A DNA stretch of 8,659 nt from NCBI GenBank assembly GCA_900752305.1, contig CAADUV010000135.1, positions 1 through 8,659 on the forward strand, read 5' to 3'. Positions 7,158-8,659 of this stretch are shown piece by piece. The translations under genes were made by a program, and so were the position numbers. The notes under the pieces were generated by a model. It was not told where the DNA came from and did no database searches. It saw nothing but the letters and a program-made list of their open reading frames with translations. Position 1 is the first letter of the stretch. Each line of letters begins with the position of its first letter. This DNA comes from an uncultured Oscillospiraceae bacterium (GTDB lineage: Bacteria > Bacillota > Clostridia > Oscillospirales > Oscillospiraceae).

Positions 7158-7736
7158 ATGGCACGGATTGGAACCGTCCTGCGAAACACCAAAGAGACCC
7201 AAATTGAGGTCGCCGTGAACTTGGACGGCGGCGATGTGAACGTCAAGACCGGCATCGGCTTTTTTGACCACATGCTCACCGCCTTCGGTTTTTACGCCAA
7301 GATCGGCCTCACCGTCCAGGCCACCGGCGACCTCTATGTGGACGGTCACCACACGGTGGAGGACGTGGGCATCTGCCTGGGTCTGGCGCTGAAACAGGCC
7401 CTGGGCGACCGGGCGGGCATCCGGCGGTTTGGCAGCTGCTACGTGCCCATGGACGAGGCGTTGACCTTCACGGCGCTGGATTTCTCCAACCGCCCCTATC
7501 TGGTCTTTGACGCCCCCATGCCTCAGGAGCGCATCGGCGAGTATGACAGCTGTTTGACGGTGGAGTTCATGCGTGCCCTGGCCATGAACGCCGGTATCAC
7601 CCTCCACCAGAAGTGTTTCTATGGAGCCAACGCCCACCACATCACCGAGGGTCTGTTCAAGAGCCTGGGCATGGCGGTGCGGGACGCCGTAAAAGTGGAA
7701 GGCAGCGGCGTGGTGTCCACAAAGGGAGTGTTGTAA
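7158..7736 (+). CDS. hisB: Imidazoleglycerol-phosphate dehydratase HisB
   Basis: HisB removes water from imidazole glycerol phosphate to give imidazole acetol phosphate, using manganese bound by conserved histidines and acids. The 192-residue protein is the monofunctional form; it lacks the histidinol-phosphatase domain fused to the enterobacterial enzyme. Conserved elements are GIGFFDHML (32-40), DGHHTVEDVG (62-71), YVPMDEAL (95-102), NAHHITEGLFKSL (158-170) and a GVVSTKGVL tail. The likely metal ligands His38, His64, His65, Glu68, His160, His161 and Glu164 are all present. The gene begins 15 bases after hisD and abuts hisH. An upstream ATG at 7152 would add two residues but sits against the ribosome binding site. 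Confidence 0.97.
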   Translation: MARIGTVLRNTKETQIEVAVNLDGGDVNVKTGIGFFDHMLTAFGFYAKIGLTVQATGDLYVDGHHTVEDVGICLGLALKQALGDRAGIRRFGSCYVPMDEALTFTALDFSNRPYLVFDAPMPQERIGEYDSCLTVEFMRALAMNAGITLHQKCFYGANAHHITEGLFKSLGMAVRDAVKVEGSGVVSTKGVL

Positions 7737-8345
7737 ATGGGCTATATCGCAGTGATCGACTACGGCGTGGGCAACCTGATGAGTGTCACCAACGCCTTGC
7801 AGTATATCGGTCGGGAGAGCAAGATTACCGACCAAGCGTCCGACCTGGAACGGGCGGACGGCATCATCCTACCCGGTGTAGGGGCGTTCCCCGATGCGGC
7901 GGAGAAATTGCAGCAGACCGGCCTGGTGGCCACCCTGAAAGAGCAGGCCGCCAAGAAGCCCGTGCTGGGCATCTGCCTGGGAATGCAGCTGTTGTTCGAC
8001 TGGAGCAGCGAGGTGCGCAAGACCGATGGTCTGGGCTTCGTCTCCGGACAGGTGGAGCTGATCGAAACCGATTTGAAGCTGCCCCATATCGGCTGGAATA
8101 GCCTGCAATTCCCCAACCCGTCTCCGCTGTTCGCCGGTCTGGACGAGGGGTGCTATGTGTACTTCGTCCACAGCTTTTGCGGCAGCGCCGCCCGACAGGA
8201 GAACGTCATCGCCACCACCGATTACGGTGGGGAAGTGCTGGCTGCCGTCCAGAGCGGCAACGTGTTCGGCACCCAGTTCCACCCGGAAAAATCCGGTGAC
8301 GTGGGGATGCAGATTTTGAAGAACTTTGGAGGACTGACCAAATGA
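7737..8345 (+). CDS. hisH: Imidazole glycerol phosphate synthase, glutamine amidotransferase subunit HisH
   Basis: HisH hydrolyses glutamine and channels ammonia to HisF. HisF uses it to turn PRFAR (phosphoribulosylformimino-AICAR-phosphate) into imidazole glycerol phosphate and AICAR, the latter returning to purine synthesis. The 202-residue class I amidotransferase has the PGVG oxyanion-strand motif at 46-49, the nucleophile Cys80 in GICLGMQLLF, and the His182 and Glu184 pair in FHPEKSG. The conserved PHIGWN and YFVHSF segments are also present. Length is normal. The ATG at 7737 directly follows the hisB stop codon, with GGGAG at 7724-7728 inside hisB as ribosome binding site. Its stop overlaps the hisA start by 4 bp. 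The partner hisF is not in the window and is expected after hisA. Confidence 0.97.
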   Translation: MGYIAVIDYGVGNLMSVTNALQYIGRESKITDQASDLERADGIILPGVGAFPDAAEKLQQTGLVATLKEQAAKKPVLGICLGMQLLFDWSSEVRKTDGLGFVSGQVELIETDLKLPHIGWNSLQFPNPSPLFAGLDEGCYVYFVHSFCGSAARQENVIATTDYGGEVLAAVQSGNVFGTQFHPEKSGDVGMQILKNFGGLTK

Positions 8346-8659
8346 TCCTGGAACCTGCCATTGATTTGAAAGACGGAAAAGTAGTGCGCCTGAAAAAGGG
8401 CGATTTTGATCCCGTCCACCAGGTGGCCGACGACCCGGTGGCGGTGGCGCAGGCTTTCGCCGCCGCCGGTGCCAAGGTCATCCACATGGTGGACTTGGAC
8501 GGGGCTAAGAGCGGCAGCCGGGTAAATGCCGCCATCGTGAAGGAGGTCGCCGAACAGTCCGGCATGAAGATCGAGATGGGCGGCGGCATCCGGAGCATGG
8601 AGGATTTGAAAGCAGTGGATGCCATGGGCGTCTGGCGCATGGTCATCGGCTCTGCGGCA
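8342..8659 (+). CDS. hisA: ProFAR isomerase HisA, 3' truncated by window edge
   Basis: HisA is the (beta/alpha)8-barrel isomerase that converts ProFAR to PRFAR by an Amadori rearrangement, the substrate for HisH-HisF. The first 106 codons are present and open to the right edge, about 40% of a usual protein of some 240 residues. The beginning MILEPAIDLKDGKVVRL is typical and supplies the catalytic aspartate Asp8. MVDLDGAKSG, then MGGGIRS and MVIGSAA, mark successive barrel strands and phosphate-binding loops. The second catalytic aspartate would lie beyond the window. The ATG at 8342 overlaps the hisH stop as ATGA. GGAGG at 8328-8332, 9 bases ahead, is its ribosome binding site. HisF is a homologous barrel, but the sequence near the start fits HisA. 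Confidence 0.96.
   Translation, partial: MILEPAIDLKDGKVVRLKKGDFDPVHQVADDPVAVAQAFAAAGAKVIHMVDLDGAKSGSRVNAAIVKEVAEQSGMKIEMGGGIRSMEDLKAVDAMGVWRMVIGSAA

Noticed and set aside
5268..7835. An 855-codon open frame on the minus strand across hisG, hisD, hisB and the start of hisH
   Set aside because: It is fully antisense to four well-supported his genes. Its translation is rich in His, Val, Gly, Leu and Gln with no recognisable domain, typical of the complement of GC-rich codons where stop codons are rare. Its length reflects base composition.
1..8659. Mobile element, phage, CRISPR, toxin-antitoxin or defence system
   Set aside because: No transposase, integrase, direct-repeat array or unexplained gene was seen. 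Apart from the 199-bp gap the window is filled by polC, a NUDIX gene and standard his genes.

Overview
The window looks like an ordinary chromosomal stretch from a GC-rich, low-oxygen-type Firmicute. It carries a Gram-positive-type PolC replicative polymerase, a short-form HisG that depends on HisZ, strong GGAGG-type ribosome binding sites, and the gene order hisZ-G-D-B-H-A familiar from Firmicutes. The high GC content with this gene set suggests Clostridia, possibly an Oscillospiraceae-type gut organism. That family-level placement is inference; no rRNA or species marker is present. All recognisable genes lie on the + strand.

Left block (1-3860): the C-terminal three quarters of polC enters from the left edge and ends at 3218. 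It is followed at once by a NUDIX hydrolase gene of the type with an extra N-terminal helical domain. No terminator separates the two, so they are probably cotranscribed.

Middle (3861-4059): a 199-bp gap, the only real intergenic space here. It holds an imperfect hairpin (3895-3924), a sigma-A-like promoter with a perfect TTGACA box (3961-3989), and a GC hairpin followed by five T residues (4009-4039). That hairpin lies between the promoter and the hisZ ribosome binding site, so it could act as a leader attenuator.

Right block (4060-8659): a tightly packed histidine biosynthesis operon, hisZ, hisG, hisD, hisB, hisH and the first 106 codons of hisA. Genes overlap by 4 bp (hisZ/hisG, hisH/hisA), abut (hisB/hisH), or are separated by 3 bp (hisG/hisD) or 15 bp (hisD/hisB). 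HisZ and HisG together perform the first committed step. HisH supplies ammonia to HisF, which is not in the window. HisA feeds the HisH-HisF step, HisB dehydrates its imidazole glycerol phosphate product, and HisD makes histidine at the end. hisF and hisI/E would be expected beyond the right edge; hisC and histidinol-phosphatase are not seen.

I found no convincing undescribed system, mobile element, CRISPR array, tRNA or rRNA. The most useful items to follow up are the hisZ leader hairpin and the inverted repeat after the NUDIX gene. Both are modest.
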